A DNA stretch of 64,000 bases from Lumnitzera littorea (GCA_024138015.1 JAMXBB010000002.1:47124746-47188745), one strand, 5' to 3'. Numbered from the stretch's first letter, positions 8,561 through 21,634 are shown. Numbers and translations: made by a program. Notes: generated by a model from the sequence alone, not told the origin.

Positions 8561-9953
8561 TGGACCCTAGTTAGCTTTATATGCAAACATTACAATTCTT
8601 GCATACCATTCTAGTAATATTGACATCAACGCTATGGGAACAACTAGGGGTGTAAATAAATAAAACCGATTTACAAATTGCTTGAGAGTAAAATTCAGTG
8701 ACAGTTGAGCCAAACTCGAACCTGAGCTACTAGAGCAACAAATTAAACCGAGTTTGAGCTTTAGAATACACAATTGGGTGAGTTGCCATAGGTGTACCTT
8801 AGAAGTTTTTTTATTGTGTTTTGAGACATGATTAAAAACTTTATAAGGTTTAAGATTGAGTTTTAGACTATAAAAACCTTGATGGGATATCCACTCCTAT
8901 AAGAAATAATAACTTATTTCATTAACTTTATCTTATATTATTTTATATTAAGAATATTAATAAGTATATTAAGCATTTGTTTATAAAAATCCTTTAAGAA
9001 TATACTAACAATAGCTTAAAAAATCAAAAGCAAAATAAAATACTTTATATAATTAAGGTGGGATGGTTTGGCTATCAATCTATAATGACTTTAGGGGTTG
9101 ATCTTAGTGATAACATGAAAAGCCTTATCGGGATTTAGTAAACTTGAAACCTTATAAGGGTGGGTTTTGGTAATAGAAGTAAAAAACCTTATAGGATTTT
9201 TATAGAGTTTTGGGAAATACTAATCCCTATAGGGCTAGGTTCATGTTTTATAGAACCCATCTCGAACCCATCTTGGTCACATCCCTAAGAATACTAAGCT
9301 TGTCAAGTTGGCAAGCCTAATTAAGTTTGGTATAGTTTTAATTTATTTTTAATTTTTATAAATATAAGTGAATGAAGTAGTTTAGGGAAATTTATAACAA
9401 TTTCGAGCTTAATAGAGCTGATTAAGCCAAACTTAAGTTTGCAATATAAATCTTCAAGTCAAGTTCAAGCTCAAAATTTTGAGTTCGGTTAAACTCAAGT
9501 TTTGAGCTTGTTTAGCTTGCTCTGTATACAAAATAATGTTTCTCATTTCTTAATAATGTGTGGTGAAGACTAACTCTTGTTTTTCATCTTTTCTCTTAGC
9601 TTTTAATTTATATTACTTATATTACAATTCAATTTGAGCATAGTTATGTGTAAATAAATATAGTTTTTTCTCAACTTCTTTAGAAAATGGGCTATGAAAT
9701 ACATGATTTTTTAACTTGATTTTTTTTTTTAAGTTTAAAACATTTGTTTATTTTAAAAAGAATAGTTTAAGCTGGTTTAAAGATCAAAGATCCATGGCAC
9801 TCAAAGTCTTCAAAAACACTAAATAGAGGTTTTAGTTAGCCTTCTTACAAAAACATTCTAAGTATCATACTAATTTAAAGAGAAAAACTATGCAAGAGAT
9901 AATCTAAATTCAAATATATTCAATAATATACATATGAGGGCAAACCCCCTTAG
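8561..9953. other. Intergenic, with degenerate non-autonomous element remnants
   Basis: No coding sequence is seen. Two stretches (about 8,640-8,790 and 9,290-9,540) are rich in GAGCTTGAG/CTCAAGCTC-like words and face each other, as in decayed terminal-repeat elements. Between them 8,815-9,285 is rich in variants of AACCTTATAGGG, which could be another small element inserted in the first. From 9,540 to 9,953 the sequence is plain A-T rich. Confidence 0.35.
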
Positions 9954-10830
9954 TGATTGCAAAAATCACAAGGGTTGATTGGGTGTGCTTTAAGTGGCTT
10001 GATCTCCTCACTCAACGAACAACTTGCAAAAAATCCTTAGTGGTTGTGTCCACAACAGCCCTTTGATGCTCAACTTAGCAAGGAGAGATTAAACAGAGAG
10101 TAGGGAAGAGTATTTGTGTATCTAAGAAATGCTTTTATAGAGTTTTGAGAGTATTTGAGGTGCTTGGGAGTCAAGTGAGTGAAAAGAAGGAGGAGATCCT
10201 ATACATTTAGCTCCTTATTTTATTTATAAGCCAAGGAGCTTACTTACTAAGGTTACATGTCTTCTTAAGGTTCGCTTGTACAAAGCGTTTGTGGGGTACA
10301 TACGCTGCAAGGGGAATATAATGGTTTCATCACTTGGTTAGTCATGAATATGTTGGTAGCTATGTTTAAAACTTGGGATGTTGACATGTCCAAAACTGTT
10401 GGATGTACTAACCATACTACAAAAGTCATAAGGCAATTAATGAAGAGAGAGAGAGAGAGAGAGATAGAGAAACAGGGCAAAAGCACAAGGTGGAAGCATC
10501 ACATACATTGAGTTGCTTGCTGAATGCCCAGTGAGTACTCAAGAGGACAAAGGTGGCTTTGGCCTAAGCTCTCTAAAAAACCCTAAGACATTTGTTATGG
10601 GGAAGAGGGAGGGTGGGGGTGGGGCGAGGTGCTTACGGTGACCCAAGTAGGTTAAGGTGCTCGAAGAGGTCCCGAGTAAGTTGGATAGTTGGGGACCTGA
10701 GCTTGCTGAACAAGGCTAGTCTCTTTGTTTTGTAAAGTAACTTGAGGGGACCTGAGTAAGATGAGGAATTTGAATTGGGTGTTGGTAGCTTCGCCTAAAC
10801 CTTAGAAGCTTGAGCCTAAAATGACCTATC
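9954..10830 (-). repeat. 3' LTR of element A
   Basis: From TGATTGCAAAAATCAC at 9,954 the sequence matches 48,339 onward (shared words include GCAAGGAGAGATTAAA, GAGTAGGGAAGAGT, GCTTGGGAGTCAAGTGAGTG, AACTTGGGA, TGACATGTCCAAAACT) for about 680 bases. The right end is set near 10,830 by a purine run on the reverse strand (complement of TTCCCCCTTA) that would serve as polypurine tract; that limit is an estimate. A GA dinucleotide run lies at 10,443-10,464 inside the LTR. Confidence 0.7.
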
Positions 10831-11384
10831 TTCCCCCTTACGAAGGCTTAAGTTGGAGAGTAGATCACTTCAGGCTTATAAATGCTTAGGCCGAAGCTAT
10901 GATGGGGTGCTTCTGTAGGTAGGGATTATTGAGCACTTAGGTAGTTAAGGTGATGCTCGATATGATTGATGTGGTTCGGCTAGGGGAGCATGTGGTAAGG
11001 TAACCATTGGACTGATTGATGTGATTGTTGGTATGCCTAAGGTATAATCATGAGGCATTGGGCAGAGTAAAGTGTGTAGGCATAGACCTGCATGGCCATG
11101 TTAGAAATCTATACGGTAAACGAATCTAGGTTGTTGGAGATTAGGTGGTGATACTTAGATGGCTAAGATGGTAATTATTGTGCTAATGGCTAGAAATTGT
11201 TCAACTACCCCTTTGTTGCTTATATGAAAGGCCTTAGGGTCCTTCATTTTCCCATCTTCATTTTCATCTAAGGGGAAGTTGGCAAAATTTGCTCCTGAAC
11301 TCCAAGCTCCCAATTATCTCTTGAATCTTTCTATTGAATTCCCAATCTCTCATTTCTTTAATCTTCAAATTCTCTATCAATATC
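10831..11384. other. Leader region of the antisense ORF of element A
   Basis: No coding sequence is recognised. The last 170 bases, with pyrimidine-rich text such as CTTCATTTTCCCATCTTC, resemble an untranslated leader ahead of the ATG at 11,385. Confidence 0.35.
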
Positions 11385-12866
11385 ATGAAAGTCATGGTTG
11401 ATCAAAGGAGACCAGGATTAAAAGGCAGTGTTTGAGCTCATCTAACATGTTTGCCATAGTTGAAGCAGGTCACTAAATTGTTCTTGAGGAGGGTACTAAC
11501 CCTAATGCCCCTCAAACAATGATAGTAATGACTAGTGGCGTTGTTGACTACAATGCTTTGTCAAGCTAGAAGGAGAGGAGGAAGTGTATGGCGCTGATGC
11601 TTCGGGAGAGGTATGCTCCTGATGACAAGGAGAACAAGGCATTAGAGGAGCTTCAACCAACAAGTAGTAATGAAATGCTACAGATTTTGTTCATATAAAT
11701 ACGACTAAGAGGCATATGAGTTGGCGTACTAGAGTGTGAGGAATGGGGTGAGTAGCTAGGAGGTGGTAACGCCTGATGAGCACAATGGGGTGCACAAACT
11801 TAGGGAGTAGAGGTGCTTTGTTATGTATATGAAGCCCTTTAAGCTCAGGTTATGGTTGCCATTCTATGAGTTTCAATTGGATTTCTTCAATTACTTTAGA
11901 GTTAGCTTAGGCTTACTATACCTAAATACATAGCATCAGCTGCTAGCCTCTAAGGTAATTTTCCTCTTCCAACTGTAGAGGTCGACAACTTGTCTCTTCT
12001 AGTATTTCTTATTGCTAAAGACCAACTCGAATGGTTGGGTCTAGGTGTCGACTAGGATGTGCATGTGAAGATCTTCACCAAGCTTAAATAAAAGGTAGAT
12101 GAGTAAAAGGATAAGTTTTTCCTCATCAAGTCCACAGAGTAGTTCCCTTTTCTAACTAGGTGGTTAAAGCTGATCAAAACTGTTAGGATTGAGCACTTCT
12201 ACCTAGAGACGAAGATGTAAAGGAGGAGATCTTAGACTTTTCCTATTAGAATAGGTGCCTCAATTCATCAAGGGTGGTTAATTGCTATTCTCATAGGAAG
12301 TTGTTGTAAGGGAGAGAGACAAGTACTAAGGATGGTTCCAATTGAGGAAGGGTGGTTAGGAGTTTGCTATGTTGCATTGCCATCAAGAAGGGGGAACTTA
12401 GGCTATTTGTCCTCAGCTTCATGAGTTTAGTTGTAGTTTTTTGCATACATTTTTCCTAGTTTTTGTTTTCTGTTTACAGTCCTATAGATTGCTCCCGAGG
12501 AGTTTAAGTATAGTTTGCTTTCAACATAAGAGAAGTGCATGCAGGAATTGGCTACCTAAAAGAAGAAGAAGAAGAAGAAGACTCGGGTTAGAGGAGCAAG
12601 GACTTCAACTTCGAAGGGTAAAGGTATAGATACCCCTACGAAGAAGAGGAAGGGGGGAGGTAGTTCCTTGGATAGGAGAGAGCATTGAGAGGGCATGGGG
12701 GAGCCCATAGTGGAGGTGGTTGCTGAAAGGCTCCCCCTAGCAACTGTTACTGCTTAGACTTTAAAGGGGGGTTCAGGTAGGCTAGCCCTAATCTTAACTA
12801 TTAAGATCTGGGTGGAGGACGAGCCTATCCAAGAGGGATTAGGGGGGCAGTTGTAGAGGCACCAAA
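11385..12866 (+). pseudogene. Antisense accessory ORF of element A, 5' part (Transposase_28-like)
   Basis: This ORF is on the strand opposite to gag-pol of element A. From ATG at 11,385 the broken translation includes, near 11,830-12,040, KPFKLRLWLPFYEFQLDFFN, a leucine-rich stretch ending LLYLNT, and YFLLLKTNSNGW. This resembles the domain called putative gypsy-type transposon (Pfam Transposase_28), known as an antisense ORF between pol and the 3' LTR of Tat-type elements; its function is not known. A lysine/arginine-rich segment follows near 12,555-12,650. Stops and shifts are frequent. The ORF is interrupted at 12,867 by a solo LTR and resumes near 15,807. The domain assignment is from memory of the family and is moderate in confidence. 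Confidence 0.5.
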
Positions 12867-15806
12867 TGTTATGCCTCAAAGTGACGAAGTCGCAACAGTT
12901 CCATTGTGTAAACCAATCTATGATAGTAATTGACCTCACAGTCCCTATCATAGATACGATTTACACAAGATGTCTACAAATCCTCACTTTGAAGTAAACA
13001 GCTCATTCATAATTATAGATAAAATTTACATATATAGCTATAAATGTTAAGTCATATTTACATAAGGATACTTATATTGTTTTACAATCTTAAGAAGTAT
13101 TTACATGCCATGGTAGTTTGTTAAGTAAGTTATACAAGACCAATACATAAACTTAAAAGTTAATACTAAAACTCCAAAGGACTCCATTGTTTAGCCAATT
13201 GATTATCACTCCTCCAAGATACTTCAAAAAGGAACTAACTTCAGGATAGTTATTATATGGCATCTCAATCAATACCTGCAAGAAAATCTATAAGAGTATG
13301 AGTAACCAATAATTTAGTAAGTTAGGATGGAGACATAAGAATGCATAACAAACACAAATAAGGTTTTCAAGCAATTAATTAAATGTAATGCAATATGCAA
13401 ATGTCATCATACAACGTGGTCTAGTCCATTGTGAAATTAAAGTAATTTCACCCGCTTTAATTCGGGTTGAGGAGTTTCAATGTTTATGCAGTAGCTTATA
13501 ACTAAACCCAGGTTTATGCAATGGAGACACCGCTCATCTTATGACTATCCTTCAATCCATTGCCCTCATCCTTATCGCAAGCTCCTCTCTTGTAACTTAG
13601 TTTAGCTAATGATAAAGAAAAGACTATTATGTTATCCAGCACTATCTTTTTCAAAAGTATTGGTATTTGATTGGAGAACTCTAACAGTCACCTAAGGGGT
13701 TGCATTACATTTCTAATTGAGGTATTTAGGTTGCTTATAAGTAAGTTTAGTTTAGGGTGATTAAATAATCTCACGCCACTCAATTTACAATAACCACCAA
13801 AGCACAACATGAATTTTCAGTAAGAACTTTGAGACACATAAGCACATGCACATATAACTACCTTCAAGCATAATCAAATATAATCTTAGGCATCTAAGTA
13901 CTTTAATATAGTACTTCAAGATATAGTGATTTATTGAACCCAACTTACTTGAAATCCTTAGTTCACTCACTCAACTTATTATAGGTAGACTTATCTCTAT
14001 GTGTGCTATACTATAAGTACTCTTTTAGTATTTATATCCTTATGACATGTAGGCTTTAAATTATGATTTGACCTAATCTTCCAAATATATATATATATAT
14101 ATGTTACTTGTTAGTGATCTATTCTAGGCTAGTTTCGGAATTAGTTTCCAAATTCGTTTTTGATTTAGATTCTAATTCAGTTTTCAATTATGGTGTTATA
14201 CAAAAACCCTAAGGACTCAATTTGAACCATAATGTGAAATTAATCTCATTATACTTGGGGTATCCTAAATATCACTTTTTGGCCCCTAACTAGTATTCTA
14301 GTCCGTACAGTATATTCTAGTCTTAATTTAAATACAGAATTTATTCTTGATGTGAGAAAAATTTACTTTTTTCATATAATTACCTAAATTTAAGTTCCAT
14401 ATCGGATTTGTTATTATTATATTATCATTTTTGACCTAATATGTTTTACTTACTACATTTCTAATTTCTCATATTATCAATTTTATGCATGTACACTACA
14501 TAATACACCTAATAATTACATATAGCACTCTAAATACTACAAATATCATGCTATATTAGAAACTAATATCCTAAAACACCTAATTATATATTAAATCAGT
14601 AATTATCCATTTAATTACTAAATTAACTCAATTCACTCTTTATATATGTAATTTAAAGGCCTAAAAATTTCAAAAGTAGATTTCTAAAAAATCACTTTAT
14701 AGCACTGTTTTAAATACTCTAAATAGTCTACATAAAAATTTTGAGCTTAAAACTATATTATTAAGGTAATTTATTTTTAAATCGAAATCAGCTCAAGTTT
14801 TTGGGATTTCTTAAGCACTATATATTTTTAGATAGAAATTTATCAAACTAATATTTTTACCTAAATCTACATATGCATAAACCTTAGAATACCAAATTTG
14901 AAAATTTTCTAAACACATTTGATAATTTAATTAAATTAAACAAAATCGGATTGGAAATCGGACTCATCTCTTTGATAAGCTTTCGATCACCAATGGTGGC
15001 TCTATGTGTGTCGACTAGATGGGGCAATGATGGTAGGGTATGGTAGTGGTGGTTGATCATTTCCAGGTGGCTATCGGGTATAGGATCCTCTTATATGCCC
15101 TAATTGCACACAATTTTTACTATTTTTTTTCTAAAATTACCTAACTCACTCTTTTTGGTCTCTCTATTTTTATTAGATGTCTAATTGACCAAAATGAATT
15201 TTAGGGAGTGATTTTTGAATTTATAGAGGGGTTTAAGGCTTGCTTTTGATTTTTAGATAACCAAGTGTCTCTTATCCTCTTCCAATTTACTTTCTATTTG
15301 GTTCAATTTGATTGGTTAATTCTTTCTTACTTAATCCTAGCATGCTATGCCTAAGATTTGGACAATGCTACACTTTTTCTTATTTTTCTTTATTTTTTTA
15401 TAATTTTCTTTAATTATTCAGTATTATTTTAGCATATTTTAAGTAATTTTGAGTATTTTTACCTATATGTAAATACATATGGAGTACAAGCAAGTACTTC
15501 TAAGTATTATTTATCTTATTTTATGATTTTTAGTGTGCATATAATTTATTTGTATTGATTCTTTAGTAATCGGAGTTCATTTTACGCATTTTCAATAAAT
15601 AACTGCTAATATGCCTATTATTCAATATTATAATATTTAATTATTTATTTTCCTAAATTCAAACTTATAGGGTCACTTTTGCTAATATTCATAACTTTGT
15701 TGTATAATTTAGACTTGATTAGATACTTTATCACTAGGAGCCTTAGTGATAGGAGTTATAATAGTAAGTGTCGCGGTAGAAGGATTCAAAAGAGACCCCT
15801 CAAGAT
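12867..15806 (-). mobile_element. Solo LTR, Tekay/Del-like, inserted in the antisense ORF of A
   Basis: TGTTATGCCTCAAAGTGACG at 12,867 matches the reverse complement of the end of the 24,795-27,879 LTR (TGTTACGCCCCGAAGCGGCA), and the similarity continues with GTAAACCA and TTTACACAAG. At the other end CTTATAGGGTCACTTTTGC (15,665) matches the first 150 bases of that LTR. So both ends of one roughly 2.9-kb LTR are here without internal genes. The right limit (about 15,806) is approximate and the target duplication is not clear. A TATA-like CTCTATAAATTC on the reverse strand near 15,220 fits the reverse orientation. An AT run lies at 14,085-14,102. Confidence 0.75.
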
Positions 15807-16690
15807 TGTAGGGTTCCCACGATCCCTGTGGCTAGTGAGCCAATACAAGGTACTCCAGCTTATCTCTTGGTTGACTTTGGGCTGAATATCATGGAGTGCT
15901 TTTAGAACCTAATTCTGGAGGAGATGGCCTTAGACAAGCTTGATGAGGTAAGTTGAGGTTTTTGTTTGTGTTTTCATCTTTTTGTGTTAGCTCGTGTTTT
16001 TGACATTATGTTTGCTTATATGTAGGTCGTTGAAATTTTCTGGCATGCCTTCCGATACAATTGCGACCACTTGATGCAAGTAAGTTTCTCCTTATGTCTT
16101 GATTTTAGGTTTTCTATTATGCTTAGGTACTCACCTTTATTGTTTGCAAGTGGTGCGTAACTAGACTATTGAGTTGGAGGAGTGTGTCTCTTAGTTTCAA
16201 GAGGAGGTCTAAGTTGAGACGGTGCATGTTGATGACTTAGCCTCCTCCTTCTATGACCTTGGGTAGTAGAATAAGGAGCTCATCAACTAGGTGGCTCCAA
16301 CACAAGTAGAGGTGAACGTTACGAAGGTGTTGTTAAATGCCCTTGTGTGAGAGCTTGTTGAAGTGAGGGTGAAGCTTAAGAGGAAGAGCAAGGAGCTTGG
16401 GGAATAAAGAGCTGGGTTCCAGGCTTGAGGTGCCAAGCTAAGGGATGGTTAAGATTGGACTTTAAAGGCCGTCCAGTGCATTTTTAATGAGATCATCTTT
16501 AGTCCTAAATTCTGGAAGGCCACAACTAGAGTTAAGCTAGATGGGGGTTAAATGGTGCAAGAGATGTATGTAAGATTTTTCTGCACTTTGACCTCAAGTT
16601 TCTTGACTGGCTTAGTGACAAATTGCTAAAGGATGTAGCTGAGGGGTCCACTAGGGAGAGTGGGCATGGCGAGCAGGCTAGAACTGAGTA
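15807..16690 (+). pseudogene. Antisense accessory ORF of element A, 3' part (coiled-coil and tail)
   Basis: Continuation of the 11,385 ORF after the solo LTR. From about 16,165 the frame reads LEECVSRFQEEVEVETVHVD and then VNVTKVLLNALVRELVEVRV, with KLKRKSKELGE, a charged heptad-rich stretch expected to form a coiled coil. The end near 16,590-16,690 reads HFDLKFLDWLSDKLLKDVAE, the aspartate-rich tail typical of this ORF family (compare HPDYDLSCLDF in element B). Introns with GT-AG ends may lie at 15,950-16,025 and 16,080-16,150. Stops after KELGE and in the tail show it is dead. Confidence 0.5.
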
Positions 16691-17398
16691 GGTATCCTTA
16701 AGGCTTCTTTTTCTTTTTCCTCTTTTTATTTATTTTTTTTCATTTTCCTTTCTCTTCTTTTTGTATGTAGTTAGGGTTAGGATGCCAATCCCTAAAGCCT
16801 TGTAAATATCCTTGGAATAAATGAAAGTATCTCTCTCTAAGTTTCTTTATCTATTCATTCTTGCATCTTCTTAACTTAGTTATTCACTTTACTCGAATCC
16901 CAGTGGCTAACTAACACACTTCATATTTCTAAGAGTTTAAAGTACCAAGTCTCACTTGATGCTTGATGTAGTAATGGTTTGATTAGGATAGTTCAAAATG
17001 GATGCCTCTAGTTAAGACCTATATGGTTTGCTTGGCACTTTGAATGTAAAGTACCTAAGTGTGCTTTTATGGACCAGTATACTGATCAGATCAGTGTATA
17101 GACTAGATTAATGTACTTAGTCTCATATCATTAACCCTTTAAGTATAGATACCACTACGATGCTCGAGGTTAGGGACATAAGTCAACTTTATTGCTAAAG
17201 ACTTTGAGGTTTTTAGATGTGAGGACCTTCAAAAGTGCCCATACATTGAAGAGGCGTTTTAATTCGATAGTTCTCGAGGCTTTTATTCCTTAGGTGTCAG
17301 TGTAAGTATCCATAAGGTTAGGTTTAGGGATGAGAATTTACTCGAGAATGAGAGTGGACAGTATAGACTAACCAAAGAGAACACTATACAAGTGTAGG
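16691..17398 (+). other. 3' untranslated part of the antisense ORF, then spacer
   Basis: TTGGAATAAATGAAA at 16,813 looks like a plant polyadenylation signal just after the antisense ORF. The rest up to 17,398 has no readable gene and separates the ORF from the end of integrase on the other strand. Confidence 0.4.
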
Positions 17399-19802
17399 TG
17401 TAGACACCTCATTTTTGCCTTTTTTTTTTCTTTTTTATAATTTTTAGGAATGGTAAAGGGTCCTAATTTAGGAAAAGCCAAAAAAAAAAAAATTAGAAAA
17501 AAATACAAAAATGAAAAATTTAGGAAAATATACAAAAATTGAAAAGTCACAAAAATAGAAAAAATAAAGGATTTCAAAAATTTAGAAGATAATAAATTTT
17601 TAGATAGTTTAATAGAGTAGAATTTTTTTTTTCTTTAATTTAGATAAAAATAAGGAGATTTCCATTGGGCTTGGGCTTAGGTTTAGGTTTAGACTTGAAT
17701 CTAGCTTAGGTTGACCTAGTTCATATGTGTAATTTGCACATATAGATAAAGCATATGCTAACGGACTAACGAATAAGCACTTGAGTCTAGCATTGCAATT
17801 GACATGGAGGTTTGGAGTTCAAATCTCACTAAGCACAAAGTGCCTCTTTTCTTTTTGAAAGGAAAAGTAATAATAATAATAATAATAATAATAAGATCTT
17901 AATGTGCAATTAAGATAGGACTTTTACGCCACTTAATCAATAGGTATCTAATTTTAGTTTTTAAAACAAGGCTTAGCCTTGATCATGTGAGGAAGACAGA
18001 GGGCACACTATTGTGCACCCTTTCTTTTTGCAATGCGTGCGTAGGGGCGTGTAGCACATGCTTTATATGCGACCATGCCCTAAGTTGTCCTCCAGAATGC
18101 CACAATTCACTATAGAATTGAGGAAAAAAGACTTATGTGATTAAGCCATTTCTTGATCAGATTAAACATATTAATTGGGAGAATTTTATCAAATTAAATG
18201 TAGGAATTAAAAGAAGACATGGGATACTATGAATGGAGACTTAAATTCATCCAAATTCAATAGAAAAAACTTAAAATTTGATATCTCCATTCATGGCCGA
18301 TTCAACCATCTATGAGCCTTACCATGTTGAACTAAGCCTCATTTAATATAAATAGGCATCCTAATGTTCATCTCTAACAAGAAACTCGATAAAAAAACAG
18401 TCCATACAAGCTTGAATATGAGCTTTCTCTCTCTAACTCGCAAGTTTCATCCTTTTACTCTAAAATCACCACTCTACAGTAGTTTTCAAGTGAACCCATT
18501 GCCTCCACTAGCTTCACCACCATAAAAAACCTAAGACCCCACACTTGATCAAACCCTAGTAACCCTTCCATAGTCGGACCACTAACACTAAGCGGTGGTC
18601 ATTTTCTCAAACACCCTTAAACCACCATAATAGGTTGAGGCACTTAGCTTACCCCATGCCTACCCCCCCTTATACCATTTCTTAATAAAATTCTCATAAA
18701 AACGCTCTTTCTTGCTCAATTTAGGTCTTAAATAGGTCTAAACCACCCCATCACATATCTGCCTTCTTCTTCTCCAATTGGTGACTCACGACCTAGTGGA
18801 GCTTTGACTCAAATTGAAAATGACCTAAACTAACCACTCGATCTGACCTATGCCCCTGCTCCATTTAGTTCGGTCTTTTGTTATTTATTTATTTATTTGT
18901 TTGCTTTTGTAAATGTAACAAAAAGATAAATTTGAAAAAAAAAAAGAAAGAAAAAGAAGAAGAAAAAATAAAGAAAAAGAATTTATTTTTATTTTTATTT
19001 TTCTCTTGGTTAATGCATGAATAAAGAAAAAATAAGATGAAGTAAAGTAAAATTAAAAAAAAAATCTATAATAAAAATTTTCATCACTTAGAAAAATCTA
19101 TTTTTCCAAATAAGTAAAATAAAATAAGCAAATTTCAAAATTAGGACATCTTTAAATTTTCCAAAAAAATGAACAAACCGATTAGGACCCTTTTTCTCTC
19201 ATGTGTTTTTTAAATAAAATAAAATGGCTAAGAAATGTAAACTCGGCTACTTTCCAAATTTAAAATCAACAAACTCACATAAATTTTTTCAAAAGAACTA
19301 TATACATCTAATCTCGAATAGTAAGTATGTAGACACCTATAGAGCGACGGTAAAAAATGAAAAAGCCCATTTTTTCCACTTTGGTATAGTTTCACTCGAT
19401 TTAACCCAATTTATTAATCAATAATTAAATTTTGTTTCATAGGATATTTTTTAAAAGGTAGTTCTAAGAAATTAAGTTTAAAATTGAAAAGTTAATAATA
19501 CTCGTAAGGATTTAAAAATCCCAACCTCTGGACCTATTTTTTTAGTTCATAAAACCGTTTTTTTTTAAATTGGTTTTATCAAAAAGACCAATAGCTAAAT
19601 TATAACTAATTTATTCAATTTGTTATATTTTAACTCTTTTTCTTGACTTTAGTTTGGTGGCAACTTCAAAATGTTTTCAAAAAAATAAAAGAACTATTTT
19701 TCTTTAAACCTTAGTTGAGGGATAATATTAAACGGGTAAGATTTAATATTGATCGGTTTAAAGAAGATTAATTTATAAAACCGAGAAAAATTGGGCTCGA
19801 TA
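17399..19802 (+). mobile_element. Solo LTR L2-1 with exact 5-bp target duplication
   Basis: It begins TGTAGACACCTCATTTTTGC, a common start of plant gypsy LTRs, and ends GGGCTCGATA, one transition away from a CA end. The 5 bases GTAGG stand immediately before (17,394-17,398) and after it (19,803-19,807). Inside are an A-rich block (17,480-17,575), a TAA repeat (17,868-17,894), a TATA box TATAAATAGG at 18,347, a pyrimidine-rich leader (18,420-18,860) and a second A-rich block. No internal domain is present, so it is a 2.4-kb solo LTR in the spacer between the antisense ORF and integrase of element A. Confidence 0.8.
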
Positions 19803-19807
19803 GTAGG

Positions 19808-20519
19808 AAACTTGTCTTTTCATTATTTCATTGGATACATGTGGCTATAGTGAGCTAGTTATAAAACTTATGCAATAAAGGCCTCAAGTTACTTGTGTTC
19901 CAAGTCTTACGGATCAATTGACCATCGAGAGTCTCCAACTTGTTGGCTCCATTGCTTACATCTTCCCTTACTTGTACAAGATCTTCCTAACTAGAAGCGA
20001 GCTTCCCCTGTCCTTCTTGAGAGCCTGTAGCTTTTGACTTTTGGCATAGTAGGTCTTCGAGGTAAAAGACTTTATGTTTAACATTCTTGTTGTTGTACTA
20101 GGCTACTTATTGCTGATAAGCTATTACTTAAGCTTATGTAATGTTGCATACTACGTCGATTGTGTCGAGGCTTACTTATAAGGCCATGTAATTAGTGTTG
20201 ATGTCGAAATTCTAAACCCTACTTATAGGTAGCTCTACCTTGATCGATAGGGCAGCTTTAGATCCAAAGGTGAGACAGAAAGGTGTCTCTCCAGTAGAAG
20301 TTCTATGAATTGTCCGATATCCCCATAGGATATTGGGGAGCTTGTTGGCCTACCTCCCTTTTGCTCACTCCCCTCTCTCCTTTAAGCTATTGAGGACAAT
20401 TTTGTTGATTGTTTCGACATAGCCATTGGTTTAAAGGTGGGCCATCGAGGTGTAGTAGAGCCTTATATGGTGCTTCTCACAAAACTCTCTAAATTTAATG
20501 CTGTTGAACTGCCTACCGT
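19808..20519 (-). pseudogene. Integrase C-terminal half of element A
   Basis: Integrase inserts the DNA copy of the element into the host genome. On the reverse strand, reading from 20,519, the broken translation gives NGRQFNSIKFREFCEKH, then HIRLYYTSMAHL, NGYVETINKIVLNSLKERGE, NKLPNILWGYRTIHRTSTGE, TPFCLTFGSKAAL. These match the catalytic-core second half of Tat-type integrases (NG-Q-F, S-AHPQ-NGQ-EA-NK, WAYRTT-R-STGETPF-L-YG). The tail near 19,870-19,960 still reads KLETLDGQLIRKTWN and SNLRPLL. Stops are scattered. The N-terminal half is lost except for 18 bases at 33,728-33,745, because L2-2 inserted at NNG|RQF. Confidence 0.85.
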
Positions 20520-21531
20520 TATAGATAACCTATTTTTGCCTCCTTATTTTCTTATTTTGGGCCAAGTTTATCCCAAAAAAAAAAAAAAAATTCAAAATAT
20601 TAAAAAGTTGAAAAAATTCAAAAATGAAAATGAAAAAAATACAAAAAAATTGAAAATTTGAAAAATAAAAAGTGTCAAAAGAGCTTGAGTTAAGTTAGGA
20701 GGTTGGTGAGGGTTAGATCAAGCAATAATAAAATATACATGCAGTTTAATAAGTTCTAAGTAAAAAAAATTAGGCTTCATTATAAAAATATCTTTTTAAA
20801 ATGTTAAGTAGAAATTTGGATCCATGAAAGAAAATCTTGATTAAAATTTGAATAATTTTTACTACAAAAATAAAAAAAAATAGGATGTGGAATTTATTAA
20901 ATTAAAATTGTATCATAAAATCTTTTGAACGTACTTTTTGGTCATTTAAATGAGTTAGGGTTAATTTAGATGAAATTGGGTTTAGATTGAGAAATTAAAG
21001 TTAGACCAACAAGGAGAGTTTAAGTTCGTTTTATGGACATGATACAATGAGAAAAAACTTTAAGTAAGTTGGTTGAGATCCTGGATATAGATTAGAAGGT
21101 TGCGTGTTTGATTCTAATAGCAAAGAGGAGTTATTCTTTTTACCCTAGCATTGCACATGACAACTTTATTTCCTTCCCCAGCAAGTTGTACTTGAATTAG
21201 ATAAGAAAGAAAGACTTGATAACTTTGAATCGTGGTTGGATTTTAGTTAATCTTCATTTGGGATCGAAACAAATCTTATAAAATCATTAGAAAAAGATGC
21301 AAATCTAAAGAAGATTCATGAAAATATTGATGAAAAATGAATTTGATCAAGTAGACTATATATCAAGCTTCATCCATGGCTATGAAGGAGATTGGAGTGG
21401 CCAATCTATAAAATTAGTTTGGGGAACACTATCTATGGGGACTCTTTTTTTCTACTAATAGCACCCTCTCTCTCTAGCCACCATCAACCCACTCCCTCTC
21501 TTAACCATCACCTACTCTTTGACGACAAACA

Positions 21532-21601
21532 TTGAGTTTTGTACATCTATAGGGTACTTTGTAAAAAATAGGATGAAAATAGGGCATTAGTGGAAGTTAG
21601 T
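21532..21601 (+). repeat. Left terminal inverted repeat of the Mutator-like element
   Basis: Seventy bases that pair with 30,897-30,966 at 60 positions. Nine of the ten differences are transitions. Confidence 0.9.
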
Positions 21602-21634
21602 TTGAAAGTGGCACACACGCCTTCTCTGTTTACA

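Noticed and set aside
17368..17577. Reverse-strand hydrophobic frame of 69 codons
   Set aside because: Phe/Leu/Ile codons from the A-rich block at the L2-1 start read backwards; not a membrane protein.
17399..20700. L2-1 and L2-2 starts as the two LTRs of one element with integrase between them
   Set aside because: The 0.7 kb between them is reverse-strand integrase of element A, L2-1 has its own exact duplication GTAGG, and no primer site or polypurine tract lies inside either edge.
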